Positions 37,570 to 49,402 of a stretch of 64,000 nucleotides of DNA are shown one piece after another; the stretch's first letter is position 1, and every line of letters starts with the position of its first letter. The DNA comes from Saururus chinensis (Eukaryota > Streptophyta > Magnoliopsida > Piperales > Saururaceae): contig CP141146.1 of the NCBI GenBank assembly GCA_035235625.1, forward strand, positions 5,140,501 through 5,204,500, read 5' to 3'. Below the pieces are notes generated by a model. It did no database searches and was not told the origin of the DNA. It saw only the letters and a program-made list of their open reading frames with translations. The position numbers and the translations under genes are program-made.

Positions 37570-37623
37570 CAAGATCTAGCTAGTCGCGATCATGGTCAAG
37601 ATCTAGCTAGTCGCGATCATGGT
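37570..37623. repeat. Perfect 27-bp tandem duplication
   Basis: The 27-bp unit starting CAAGATCTAGCTAGTCGCGA is repeated head to tail without a mismatch. Confidence 0.95.
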
Positions 37624-39057
37624 CTATAGTGCAGCCAGATCTTGTTGTGGCTATGGCATGTAGTGCGACTTTGGCTGTGACCGCCAAAGGTGGAGGTTAA
37701 AAAGGAGGAAGGAGATAAAAAGAAAAAAAGGATCAGGAGGAGGGCTAATGCCAAGCTAATTTGGCTATGTCATAAAGTGGCGTTTGAGTACTTGTTACCA
37801 ATGCAGGCAGTGATGACTGCTGGCACCAAAGAGGAAATTGAGAGAGGAAGGCATTGGGTAAAGAGATATTAAATAAATATTTTTTAAATATGGGGATATA
37901 GGAGATAGGTAAAAGATTTTAGTAAATGAAATTGGGGTAAATAAGAAATAAGAGATATAAGAGTTAAAGGGGTGCAAATAGCCACATTCTTTGCTTTATC
38001 TGTATTAAAATTTACACCCTATATTAATGGGCATTATCGAATCTTAATCTAACAACTCACAATGCCTAAACTCACACACAGTCTCTTTTTTATAAATAGG
38101 GTACTTAATATAAGAGAGAGGGAATATTATAAAGGTTCAAACTATTTCATTCGCCCTATCCTGCAAAGGAGTATGAAGAAAGGCATTTGAACGGCCAGCG
38201 GGACTTTTGCAATTGAAGGTGAGTGAAGAAGCGTTTAAAAGTGCGTTCGCATGGCTACTCTTAACACACCAACAACCCTTAGCCAACCTCATCACCCGTC
38301 CTCACCAACAACACAGATGGTGCCATCTCATCATCTAACAAGGATAGGAGTGATGATGAAAGCTAACAAAGAGTGATGAAAATTATTTATATGTAGAATG
38401 GTTGGTGAAAAAAGATATGAAGTTACTGAGGACATTCCAATCCCAAAAAGGACCCTCCTGCTGAGTTATTTCACGCCTGAATGGAACTTGTCTTTGTTGG
38501 GCCTGGATGTGCTTGGGTGCAGAAAAGAAAGGCTTTTACTGTTTTTACTTTCTGAAAAGAGAAAAATACGATAAACGGGGTCAAAAAGTAGGAAAGTGCC
38601 TTTTACAGGTCCCCTTTCTGTTTTTTAATTTTTTTTCAAAAAATCCACGCATTAGATGGGAAACTGCCTCCCAAACCTACTAGCACGAGAAAGCACTTTT
38701 CCTGCCTTTCAAATGGTATTTTTAGCGGGTGAAAAGACGCATCCAAATGGGGATGTAATGTAACCACTAATGACAGTTTGCTTTTAAAGCGTCTCTCTTT
38801 TTTTTGGATTTGTAGTGGTATGATAATATAAAATAAATCTTGTTTTTTGGTAAATTAAATTATAAATAATTATAAAAAGAATGCACAAATTTTCATCCCC
38901 TCCCGTGACTAACCTCAAAATTTTTAAAAATTTCTTCTCTATTTTTTATTTTTTAAAAATAAAATTATAAAAAATGCACTTGGCTTTTTTCTTAGAGTCA
39001 GAATGGCCCTTAGGGTTCACCCTGCCATTTTAAATTTAGTTTAATAATTTTTTATTT

Positions 39058-39184
39058 CCTTCACGTGAAGATTCTCACGTCAAAATGCTACTTCATCGTT
39101 CCCATACCATTGTGGGCCCCACTCATCAATGATATGGGAATGATGAAGTAACATTTTGACATGTGAATCTTAACGTCATGAAAG
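39058..39184. repeat. Long imperfect foldback (~127 bp)
   Basis: Left arm (39058-39112, with GTCAAAATGCTACTTCATCG) and right arm (39126-39184) pair over about 52 bases with scattered mismatches, around a ~14-base loop containing GGGCCCCAC. It could be a small MITE or a young hairpin-RNA locus. Confidence 0.75.
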
Positions 39185-41512
39185 CATTTTTCTTTTGGCT
39201 ATGCTGATTGTGACCAAGCCTGATTTGGCTATGGCTTGCGCCCCCTCAGCTTACTCATTATAGAGAAGAATACAAGGAGGAGAAAAGTGGTAGAGGAGGT
39301 CATGGTTGTGGGGAAAATGTGGATCGGGAAGAGGATGTTGACCAATGTGGGAGAAAGAGTGGGGTGGGTACAAGAGATATTGTAATATTTGTTGGAATTT
39401 CATGTGGATGAGAACACATATGTGAATTGGTTGAAAGTTATAAATAGTCTCACATTGCCTAAGAAATGGTGGTATACAAGATATAAGTTTGACATTTTAA
39501 GTTAGGCCCTTATGGCACCCCATTTTTGTAGGGGAGATACATAGACTCATATACCTAGGTAGGCTAACCCACACGTGTGTGTGTGTCGCCGACTCGGTTT
39601 AGTTTGCACTCACGATTGAGTTGAGTTAATAAGATAATTATTTTTGAAATAAATTTATTTAGTTTTTTCTTAATCCAAAATGAGGCCGGATTTCTTTTCA
39701 CCCAATTGTGCTCGTTAACAGGTAGATGCATTTGTTTGAATGGGACGGGTTGCCTTCAATGGATTTCTTATAAAAAAATTTAAAAATATGTTTTGAATTA
39801 TTCTTTACTAGATTTCGTCACCGTCTTATGTGAGAACAAGTGCATAATATTGGTTTAATACAAACAATGTGTAAAGATACTTCTACAGTGTGTGATAGAT
39901 TGTCTTATCTTGGGAGATAGATGCCCAAGTGGTTCTTAAGCACCAGTAGGGAGCTGTGTTTTAAAACTCGGACTAGCCCGGCCGGTTTGACTGGGTTCAA
40001 CCAGGGCCAATCCCCAGTCAAAAATCTGGGCCGAGTTGTATGGGTTACTAGGCGAAGTTAACCTGGGTAGGGTAACCCAGACGACCAGGCCGATCCGGTT
40101 GAAAAAAAAAAGTAGAAGAAGAGGGGAAGCTGAGGTCGGGTGGTTTATCTTTTGTTGGGGCTGGGGAGAGAGGAGGGGAAGGGGAAGGGGGAAGAAGGTC
40201 TAGCTATCATACACCCGCGCATAATTTACATCGAACTTGAATAGAAGAAGGAAAAATAATTGATTGAGGAGTCTTTCATGCTGGTCAAGGCCATACTCTT
40301 GGAGTTGGGAAAGCTACCAAGAAGAACAAACCCACCAAGCCAATAATTGCAACGAGTCCCCCTCGCCTACTTCCTCCTCCAAATCCCACCCATTGGCTTC
40401 CTCTTACCCAAAGCATAAGCTTGCTTCAGAGACGCAGAAGATCTTCCCCTCCATCCAAAACTACCCAACAATTTCCATCCCTCCTTACATAAACACACTA
40501 AAAGCTAAAAAAGGAAAAAGCAATAGTAGGCTAGCAGTAAAGAAGGGGAAGAGAAAGAAGTACCGAGAGAGGGAGAGAGAGAGTTGAGTCTTAGAATGAA
40601 CAAAGGGAAAGCCTTTGAAGGAGGTAGCAGAGGATAAGGGGATGTGCCGGGCAGGGTATTAAAACATAGGTAAAGATGGCAAATTCTATCTCAAAGACAT
40701 AGTATACACGCTTGATTCGACTAAATTTTTTATAAGTTTCATTCATCACAATAATTATTAAGGTATAAATTTAATAATATTTATTAGGGGTAGTAAGTAA
40801 TAAGGGAAGTAAGATATGGTTAAAGTGACAATTATAGCGTTCTTTTTTAAGTGGCCTATTCAATAAAAAAGAGAAAGTTGAGACACACCAGGGCGCGGAA
40901 GCTCCCGAACGTCTCTCAGCTTCAGCTGCCCCCTACATCCCACGGTCCCGCGGACGGTATGTGCCCGGCGCCCGGCACATATTAACGGGTTTCTTAAGAA
41001 AAATAAGTACAAACAGAATTGATTAGTTATTTTAGTGCTGTCATTGAATGCCTGATTAGAGATGATTCAGGCGGGGAGAGTAATTTTGGAGATAAAGCTC
41101 AAAACACCACTCTCATGCGCTAATTTTAATTCAATTGAGAAGAGAGAGGAAATAAATTTGTCCAGAGAGATAGAGAGAGAACAGTTGGGCCAAATGCAAA
41201 TAGTGAAATAAGGAGGCCCAACATGATCAACTCCTTAAGATTTAGCTGGGCCGTGAGGAGTATGTGAACTCGCCTAGGCCCACTCCAGTTCTCACTTCTC
41301 AACCCTACCGCACTCTCTCTTCTTCACACTACTATCTCCTCTCCCGCCGGCCGCTCCACCTCTCCCGCCGGCTTCTGGTTTGTGAAATTTAATGTCAAAT
41401 TTGGTGATTTTTTATGCAACTGAGCAGTTTGAGCTCATTTTTGCCGATGAGGAAAAGCTGGGCAGGTGGTTGCGGGATTGTATATGAGTAATGCTACTAA
41501 ACTGATAGGAAA

Positions 41513-43021
41513 TTGCTTGCTACAATGAAGTCTTTTATTGCTTTTGGGAGAAATTTTCATCGAAAAGCTTGTACCTTTCACCTTGCTTGTCGCCCGATGT
41601 CTGATTCTAGTGGCGGTGGTAGTGATGGCGGTACAAAAGATGTGGCCGGCGACTTTTCGGAAAAAGAGGGAAGATCGGACGTCCATTCTATTTTCCAGGA
41701 GAAGCTGTTGCATGATGATGCGCCTCCTTGGTTCCAGTCGGTGGGTGTGGAGGGCGATCAAAAAGTTGATTGGTTTGAAGATGTGCCCCCTCGTCAAAGG
41801 TTTTCAAGAGGATCTAAACCTCAAGTGAATAAGATATACGAAGTTCTACATCAAGACGGGCCTGGGTTTGATGCCAGAGCCGTTCTTGATGACATGCAGA
41901 TTCAAGTGTCGAACTGCATCGTCAGAGAAGTTCTTTTGATGGTTTTAAGATCAGTTGATCATGCGAGCAGAGGACGCAGTGCGAGACTGGCTTACAAATT
42001 CTTCATGTGGGCTGATGGTCAGGAGAATTACAGGCACACCTCGAATACGTACAACATCATGTTGCAAGTTTTGGCTGATTGTCAAGAGTTTAAGGCCATG
42101 TGGAGGGTATTGAAAGAGATGATTGATAATGGGATATCAACTACGGCTCGGACGTTTAACATATTGATTTGCACTTGTTTTGAGGCAGGCATGGCTAGGA
42201 AAGTGGTCGAGAAGTTCATAATGTCTGAGACATTTAATTTCCGCCCTTTCAAGCACTCCTTCAATGCAATTCTTCACTCGCTCCTTGCTGTTGATCAGTA
42301 TAGATTAATTGAATGGGTTTACCAACAGATGTTACATTTTGGACACTCCCCGGATACTCTAACTTACAATGTTCTTATGTGTGCAAAGTATCGACTTGGT
42401 AAGCTGGAAGAATTCTACAGAGTACTTGATGAGATGGGGCAGAAAGGAATTCCACCAGACCTTCATACTTACAACATACTCCTGCACATGCTTGGAAAAT
42501 CTGACAAACCTTTGTCTGCAGTCAATCTTTTGAATTACATGGATAAGGTGGGGTGTCATCCTAGGATTCTACATTTTACATCATTGATCGATGGGCTCAG
42601 TAGAGCAGGGAATTTGGATGCCTGCAAATACTTTTTCGATGATATGCTCAAGAAAGGGTGTGAGCCTGATGTTGTTTGCTATACAGTTATGATTACGGGG
42701 TATGTTGTTGCGGGTGATCTAGAGAAGGCACAAAGAATGTTTGATGAAATGATAGTCAATGGGATGCTCCCAAATGTTTTCACATATAACTCTATGATTC
42801 GCGGGCTTTGTGTTGCTGGAAAGTTTAAAGAAGCTCGTAAGATGCTTCAAGATATGGAGTCTAAGGGTTGTCTCCCAAACTTTTTGGTGTATAATAGGCT
42901 TGTGGCAAACCTCCGAACTGCTGGAAGGTTTTCTGAAGCAAATGAGATCATAGGACACATGGTAGAGAAAGGGAAGTATGTTCATTTGATTTCAAAAATT
43001 AAGAGCTACAGAAGATGTTGA
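41513..43021 (+). CDS. P-class pentatricopeptide repeat protein, intronless
   Basis: One intact 502-aa frame. The first ~30 residues are basic and Phe-rich (MKSFIAFGRNFHRKA), suiting an organelle presequence, followed by a Ser/Gly/Asp-rich linker and a pre-repeat region (VNKIYEVLHQDGPGFDARAV). Nine successive 35-residue PPR motifs run from about residue 176 to 490, with the typical TYNIMLQ, TYNVLMC, TYNILLH and TYNSMIRGLC openings and -EM--KG--P ends. There are no E, DYW or SMR domains, so it is a P-class protein expected to bind specific organellar RNA and stabilise or process it. It resembles the Arabidopsis At1g55630/At3g60050 pair as I recall them. ATG at 41525 is an alternative start. 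The coding end lies only ~110 bp before duplicated MUTS2 sequence, so the 3' UTR may run into it. Confidence 0.93.
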   Translation: MLATMKSFIAFGRNFHRKACTFHLACRPMSDSSGGGSDGGTKDVAGDFSEKEGRSDVHSIFQEKLLHDDAPPWFQSVGVEGDQKVDWFEDVPPRQRFSRGSKPQVNKIYEVLHQDGPGFDARAVLDDMQIQVSNCIVREVLLMVLRSVDHASRGRSARLAYKFFMWADGQENYRHTSNTYNIMLQVLADCQEFKAMWRVLKEMIDNGISTTARTFNILICTCFEAGMARKVVEKFIMSETFNFRPFKHSFNAILHSLLAVDQYRLIEWVYQQMLHFGHSPDTLTYNVLMCAKYRLGKLEEFYRVLDEMGQKGIPPDLHTYNILLHMLGKSDKPLSAVNLLNYMDKVGCHPRILHFTSLIDGLSRAGNLDACKYFFDDMLKKGCEPDVVCYTVMITGYVVAGDLEKAQRMFDEMIVNGMLPNVFTYNSMIRGLCVAGKFKEARKMLQDMESKGCLPNFLVYNRLVANLRTAGRFSEANEIIGHMVEKGKYVHLISKIKSYRRC

Positions 43022-43135
43022 AGTAATGGACGTGTTGTCTTACAACAGGGAGGAACCTCATCTCTACCTAGATGAGCCTATCAACTGTATTCCATATTAT
43101 TTTGAATTGTCTGAGGAATTTCTTTAGTACTTCAG

Positions 43136-44992
43136 GTTGATGCTGGGACTATTCCAGATGAAGGGGCAGCTTATTAGGCATACCTCCTCTTGAAGGTTTT
43201 TTGGAACCTGATTCATTGTTGACTGTAGCTACAACTCATCATGTTGAACTTGAAGCTCTCAAATACAGGTATCTATAATGAAGGTTATCTATTCAGCATG
43301 TTTTGCCTCGTTTTTTCAAAAATATTTGAATGAACCCGCCCAGGTGTGTGTGCTCTAAAGGCAGGGGCCTCTTTTCTACCCCTATCCTTCTTTTTCCCAC
43401 CGGTATGCTGCACCTGTGACGCTGAGACCTCTGCCCTGGCCTCCCTTTCCGTTGCCCACAGCATTCAGTGAAAAAGCACGTGCTGCTGCACATTTTGGGC
43501 TAGATATCTCCTATAAGAATTGGATTTTCCTTTTTAAGATATTTTGTGTTTGAAAGGACTATAAAGTGTTTCACTATACCCAGACCGTGTGTTGAATGTA
43601 TGATTACGTATATTGAATAGCTACCTTGACGTAAACTTTGGTTTATTAAGTGCTATTATTTAACATATATACAAGATCTTTCTTAGTGAAATAATCCATG
43701 ATTGTTATAGGTTATATCTATAAGATTACATGATCACTTAACTAAACACTGGGAGTGCTAAGCTTTATGAACATGTCTATAACGTATGCATGTATCATAT
43801 CGTAATTACTTAGCAAAACATTTTTCCTTTGTGTCAGAGATTCTGAAAAGTCATATTCTTCCATAGAGACAAGTAAATTCTTGTTGGGAACTTCCTTTTG
43901 TTGTGACAATACCTGTTTAAAAATCTTATGTTACACTATAGTTTGGTAAATTAGATTAACTTTGTTGTCAATATAATTTTATTTAGAGTTGGTAAATAGT
44001 CATATTCCTTCCCCATTTATGTAACTACTGGTAGACTAACTTTATACTAATTAATATACTGTGTCTTAATAAGACGATATAAAACAAGACAAGTAATTTG
44101 TTCTGATCCTTCTTATCTCAAATTAATCAGTTTATAACATGTTTTTGCAGTAACTCTTTGTTTGAGAATGCCTGCATAAAATTCTATGAAGTGAATCTGA
44201 AGCCGGCTTGTAGCATACTTTGTGGAATACAAGGTCTTCTCAATACATTTCTTCTAATATACCGTCTTGTGATGATAGTTTTGGTGATTATGTTGAACAT
44301 CTTAGTTAGGTCGATCAACTGCATCCACAGTGCAATTAATATGAAAACTTTTACGTTCTTTTATTTTTCATTTTAGAAAAGGGTTTCTAAATTCCATGCT
44401 TCATCAGGTTTAGAATTTACATTGCTTGCCAAAGGTAAAAAACAACACTAACTTGAGGTCATTTTATATTGTTAGATTATAATGTTCACAAACAACATGG
44501 AGGTTTAATGTACTTGACTTTATTTTGATGTTGAAATCAAATCAAGTGTCAAATTTACTCCAAATTAATCTGTCATAGGATGAAAAGCATAACTTATGGC
44601 TTGAAGATTGAACCGTCTTTATATATTCAGTTATGTAAGGATGCCATAAATGTAATGACATACTTCTTTGTCTCTAAAAATGAACTTAAAGTGCCATTCC
44701 GTATTATGGATTGCACATATGATGGTTCTAATACTAATATTACTTGTGTGAACAGTTTATCTTAACTTGGCATTTATTATCTTTAAATTCATTACATGAG
44801 TTGTAGGTTAAACAGTTCACTTTTTCTCCTACATGCCAGGTAATCATAGTATTCAAATTTTTACAGTTGTTTTGAATAATCTTTGCAGGCAGTTCAAATG
44901 CCTTATATATTGCTGAACGATTAAGACAGCTGTGCATAATTGTAGATAATGCTTGTGGACTATGTGGAGGCTCCAGTGTTGAACTTAATCAG
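43136..44992 (+). pseudogene. Truncated MUTS2 pseudogene (copies of exons 15, 16, 17)
   Basis: Exon copies are 43136-43268, 44151-44233 and 44889-44992, each still preceded by AG and followed by GT. The exon 16 and 17 copies have the same lengths as the originals (83 and 104 bp). The exon 15 copy is 133 instead of 131 bp, so it is frameshifted, and an in-frame TAG follows the GTTGATGCTGGGACTATTCC block. Family-critical residues are changed (GAGTNP becomes DAGTIP; HHGEL becomes HHVEL). The ATPase Walker A half was never copied, and exons 18-20 are missing. It is a non-functional relic left by the segmental duplication and cannot encode a MutS2 protein. Confidence 0.92.
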
Positions 44993-45240
44993 GTTAGGAT
45001 TCATTGCATTTTAATTTTCATTTGACTGGTTGATGCAGGGGCCTGGTTCCACTGTTAGACAATCCTAAAAGAAACTCTTTAAAGTTGACTGAATCTGTAA
45101 GATGACTGGGGAAAATAAAGTAGATATAGGTAGAAACATGAGAAGAAGATGTCTAATCAATAGCTTTAATGACGAGGATGAGGGAGTAAGACAAATCTTA
45201 GAATAAAGAAAGATAGATAGAGAACGAGAGAAAAAATATT

Positions 45241-47572
45241 TAACTGTTGCTATTCAACTCTTCTCCTTTGTCCATAAGCTTACAATCTTTATAGATACCA
45301 ACCCATGATTTGCAATATCTCATATCTATTTGTATCTATCGCTTGACTGATACAAGATATAGGGGAAGATTGTATCCATGGTTTGCTATCTTAGATATGT
45401 TTGTATTTGTCGCTTGACCGATACAAGATATGGGGGAAGATCGATATCTCATATATATCTGTGAAACGTGAGATATATCTCAAATATTGGTGATATGAGA
45501 CATTTGGCGATATTAGCAATGATCAAAATACTAATAAAGTTAGTATTTTTAGGATAAAAGGAGGAGATAAGATTCCCAAAACAAGGCCAGCGTTTTCCTC
45601 GTCTCCTCTACCCTCAGCCTTCATGTAAACCATTTCTCCCTTTGGTCTGAACTCCAAAGTTATATGTGCCTTTTTTATAATTACTGTTTGTTGTACTTGT
45701 ATCTAAACATGAAGCATGGTGAAGAAGAAGGAAGACAAGGTGTCGTTGGAGGGGACAAGATGGATCTTTTGAAAGCTCTCCATCTGTCAGAGACTCGGGC
45801 AAGAGAGGCAGAAAAGAAAAAGTCCCTTTTGTTTGCATAGAAAGATGGTCTCACAACCTTGTTCTTAAAGGAGTTGTCTCTGTTGTTTGCTTACCGGCAA
45901 TGGGTCAGGTTGTTTGAGATGGAGATTTTGCATCTGAAATCACAGATTGGTTTTTGTTGACTGAAGGAAGGGAAGCAGGTAGAGGAGAAGAATGGTGATG
46001 GCGCAGACGCAAGTTGCAGCTGGTGGACATTACTTCTTTGTATTGGGGTGCCCGTTTTGGAGTAGCGTTGGGTTGTACATACTTAATTTGATGGTTTCTT
46101 ATATGATTTGATTAGTTTATGTTGGGTTCGAGTTATTGGCCATGAAGGCCTACTTCATCATTGTCAAATGTATAGCACTTTCCTCTCCAAAGAAATAGGC
46201 AAAATATATTGTTTATAACTCAATCTTGAACAAAGGGGAGCAACCTGTGTCACAATTGTGTGCATGTTCTGTTATTTACAATTATTTCAATATCCTACTC
46301 TTAATACTCTTGACAAAAAAGAAAAGAGATTTTGTCAGAAATCACTTTCGAACTACATTCCACTACACCTTAAGAGGAGGCAAATCACACCAATTCAATA
46401 TAATACTTAGGTTGTCAAAATGTGATATCTAAAAAATAGTAGAATAGAAATCTATAAATAATATTTAGAAAAGTGTTTTAAAAAGGTATCTTCACGGCTG
46501 ATGCATGTTGGGATTTAGGAATTTATATTCATCTTTTATCTCAAAAAATAGTAGAATAACAATCCCTAACTGATATTTGAGCATAAAAGTCAAAATTTAC
46601 TTATATATTCAAGTTACATCTTGTTAGGAGGCTAAAAATAACTCTTTTTTAAGTGAATGTAGTTATAGCCTATTAAGAGCCCAAAACTCGTTTATAATTT
46701 TTTTTTTTAAATAGGTTGTGAGTAGTTAGGCTTAACGGGCACCCAAGCCCGACCCAATTACCAGCCCTAGCTGTCAAATGGTCTAGTCAGACCCATGTTA
46801 ACTTGGGTCTACTTTTAAAAACACTGGTTTATGCACTATAAATGAGCTGGGGGTGTACTTTTCACTTTCTCATTCTGTACTTCATGGCAGGAGAAATGAT
46901 TTTGCTGGTCACTGTTTAGTAACTTTGACCTTTCACCTTGGGAGATTGTTAGCATGTTGCTACACTTACATAAACATTTGCAGACCATACAACTATGTAT
47001 CGGCTGCTGCATGCTTACATTAGTATATACATATAAAAGGTAAGCTTAAGTCAACTTAATTAAATGAGCATGTCTCGTTGATTTTTATAATATAGATCTT
47101 ATTAATATTTTTCAAAGGTGGGACCAAGAGAAATAGAAAAATATTGTAAAAATAAGGGACCATAAATTTTGAGCCAATTTAGAAGTATATGACCCCTTTA
47201 TCATAACACTTTCACCTTACTATTAAATTAACAATTCAAATTATATTTTTTTAATTTAGGTCTTTTAAGTTGTAAGATAAATGTGTTGCTAATTACTATT
47301 TAAATATCTCCTTTAATATGAGGGTATCAAATTTGGAGTCATTTGAATATGTAAGGTTTATTTTTTTAACCGCATCAAATTTAAACCATTGATTTAGAGT
47401 TAAAACTTTAACTGACAAGTTCAACTTATTAAAATTTACCTTAAATATATCAATTTCATTTTCCTATGGTCTTATATTTTTATTTGAAGGTGGCCCATTA
47501 ATATGAACCTTCTAAAAAATCGACCTAAGATAAAATTTATCAAGTTGACTTAATACTACTACCTCTTATATA

Positions 47573-47614
<42 letters not shown>

Positions 47615-47800
47615 GTATCATAGAGCTTATGATCGTGAGAAAACCCAAAAATAAGAGTAGTAAAAAATCTACTCTTTTGTTTCCTAAAGTATAGTGATAT
47701 GCACCCATTAATCTACCTAATAAACTTTTTTAATTAGGTTTTGGTTTGACAGCACGTGGCCAAGTAAGAAGGGTTTGTTAGGTAAATTGGTTAGATTATT
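45241..47800. other. Insertion inside duplication copy B, no gene
   Basis: This 2.5-kb stretch has no counterpart in copy A and replaces MUTS2 exons 18-20. It contains degenerate direct repeats of a CGCTTGACYGATACAAGATA unit (45340-45440) and an AT microsatellite (47574-47611). No protein is recognisable. Confidence 0.55.
47574..47611. repeat. AT dinucleotide microsatellite
   Basis: About 38 bp of TA repeats. Confidence 0.9.
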
Positions 47801-48160
47801 ATCATTTTTCTTTTGTAAATGGCTTTTTTCGTAAGATAATATAAATGAGCTAAGGTCCTTTTCTGTCACAGATGGACTAAATGTGTGATGCCTCTTTTCT
47901 GTTTTTCTATGTAAACATAAATATGTCATCATATGCAAGATGACCATAGATTGAGTTTGATGTTTTATTACCATTATAAATGGTGTTTCTTTTAAGATAA
48001 TTTAAACGTAAAGGTTTTTTTTTCTGCCACAAAGGGACCACACATCTTATGCCTCGCCTCTTACGTATATATGCCTTCAAAAATGAACACACCGTTGAAA
48101 ATGGATCCGCTGATGTAATGCTGCAAGAGCATATGACCATTGTGTTAATACATAAAGAAG
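47800..48160. repeat. Two tandem diverged copies of the 28430-28620 block
   Basis: Both 47805-47945 and 47975-48150 align to 28430-28620 (ordered words: AAGATRATTTAAA, TCTGTCACAGATGGAC, ATGCCTC, GATGACCATAG; then CCGCTGATGTAATGCTGCA only in the second). Copy B therefore has an extra internal tandem duplication. Confidence 0.6.
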
Positions 48161-49402
48161 GCAAAAGTTAGCATGTGCCAACTGCGAAGGCGCACCTGGC
48201 TGCACATGCACCATGCACGGTGCAAGATCGATATCCGCTGCGCATGACCGAAACCGGGAGGCCCACGGGTAATTAAACCCGCTTCCCCCTATTTTGTGTG
48301 TGCATGCCCTCTTGTATCAGTTGTATGCGTCCAGCATTTTAAGGGGACTATAAAATAATAAATAAAAAAGGATTAAAATATATACGATAAGTACCTATTA
48401 ATCCCCTTAATACCTTAATGACCCTATAAATTTTTTATGAAATTACGTGTAAAACGAGGTACCGAATGAATTTAGTGGGGTGCATATAGACATTCTAAAA
48501 TATACTAGGATTGTTTTGAAAGCAAAGCAAATGTACCATATATGTTCACATATAAATAGGAACTTGCATACATGGATCTCAATAAACTCCTTGTTACATT
48601 ATTTATTTACCTCGGGTAAAATTTTTAGAATTTCTCCTGCAATATATAAAAATTTTCCTACCTTATTTTTTATTTTATCCTAATCTATCCCTTCATTCTT
48701 CTTCTCCGGCCTTATCAACGGTGGGGGCTCTTACTCAAGTCCCACCTCACAGCACCGTCGGCTGGACCTCAGCTTTCGTTCCCCCTGGCCACTCCTCCCT
48801 CCCTCCTCCTCTACCACCTTCTAATTTCCTCCTCCTCAGCAATCAGCGGCGCAAGAGAGCTTCCACGCCACCTCTTGGCCACGAACCAGTGGTGGCAGTC
48901 ACAGCTGCCCCCAAATTGCAGACAAGAGGCAACTCCCCTGCACTGCCTACTGTTTAGGAGGAGGAGGAAATGGGGAGGCAAAGGTGGGCAGCCAGAGGCT
49001 ATGGGGGAGGAGAGTTAGGGCCGTCTCTACCAAAGCTAAGCCCAAAGTGAAGCCCTGAACAGCGTTTCTAGTCTGACCCATTCAAATTAAAAAACAAAAG
49101 GTATGATCCATCATAGTCCTCACAACAGAACACGTACAGAATTAAAGACAAACAAGATATATATCCTTGCAATATATTTGGTACATGTACTCCTGCTAAG
49201 TAATGTTCTCATAAGAAACCTTAACCTTGAACAGAGATTCGGTAGATTCGATGGAATCTTCTCATCCTATTCTGTTTTTTATTACATCCAAAAGTGGAAA
49301 GAGGCCTCCCATTACCTAAAAATTCAACTTTCGTTGAATTAAAACCCTTCCCCATGTTTTATTCCTGTGTTTATTCAGTAAATCCCACCCAACAAAGCAG
49401 TA
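48161..49402. other. Intergenic DNA downstream of DUF599-B
   Basis: 48170-49080 is unique to copy B and includes a proline-rich frame (48721-48957) that I do not accept as a gene. 49200-49330 is the conserved DUF599 3' flank, with CAGATTCGATGGAATCTTCT-like sequence shared with 29018-29040. Confidence 0.5.

Larger units (their letters stand above)
35990..41512. other. 5.5-kb intergenic region before the PPR gene
   Basis: No protein is recognisable. It holds an imperfect 35-bp palindrome (about 36009-36043), a Stowaway-like MITE (36279-36476), a 27-bp tandem duplication (37570-37623), a long foldback (39058-39184), and the upstream region of the PPR gene. Around 39960-40090 is a GC-rich stretch with repeated CCGGTT/GGGTTACC words, probably another transposon remnant. 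Confidence 0.5.

Noticed and set aside
40264..40587. 107-aa Ser/Lys-rich frame upstream of the PPR gene
   Set aside because: Low-complexity sequence with no domain; no evidence that it is translated.
41435..41797. 120-aa minus-strand frame
   Set aside because: Antisense to the 5' end of the PPR gene.
48721..48957. Proline-rich 78-aa frame
   Set aside because: Low complexity, no recognisable domain, present only in a copy-specific insert; no splice or promoter context.
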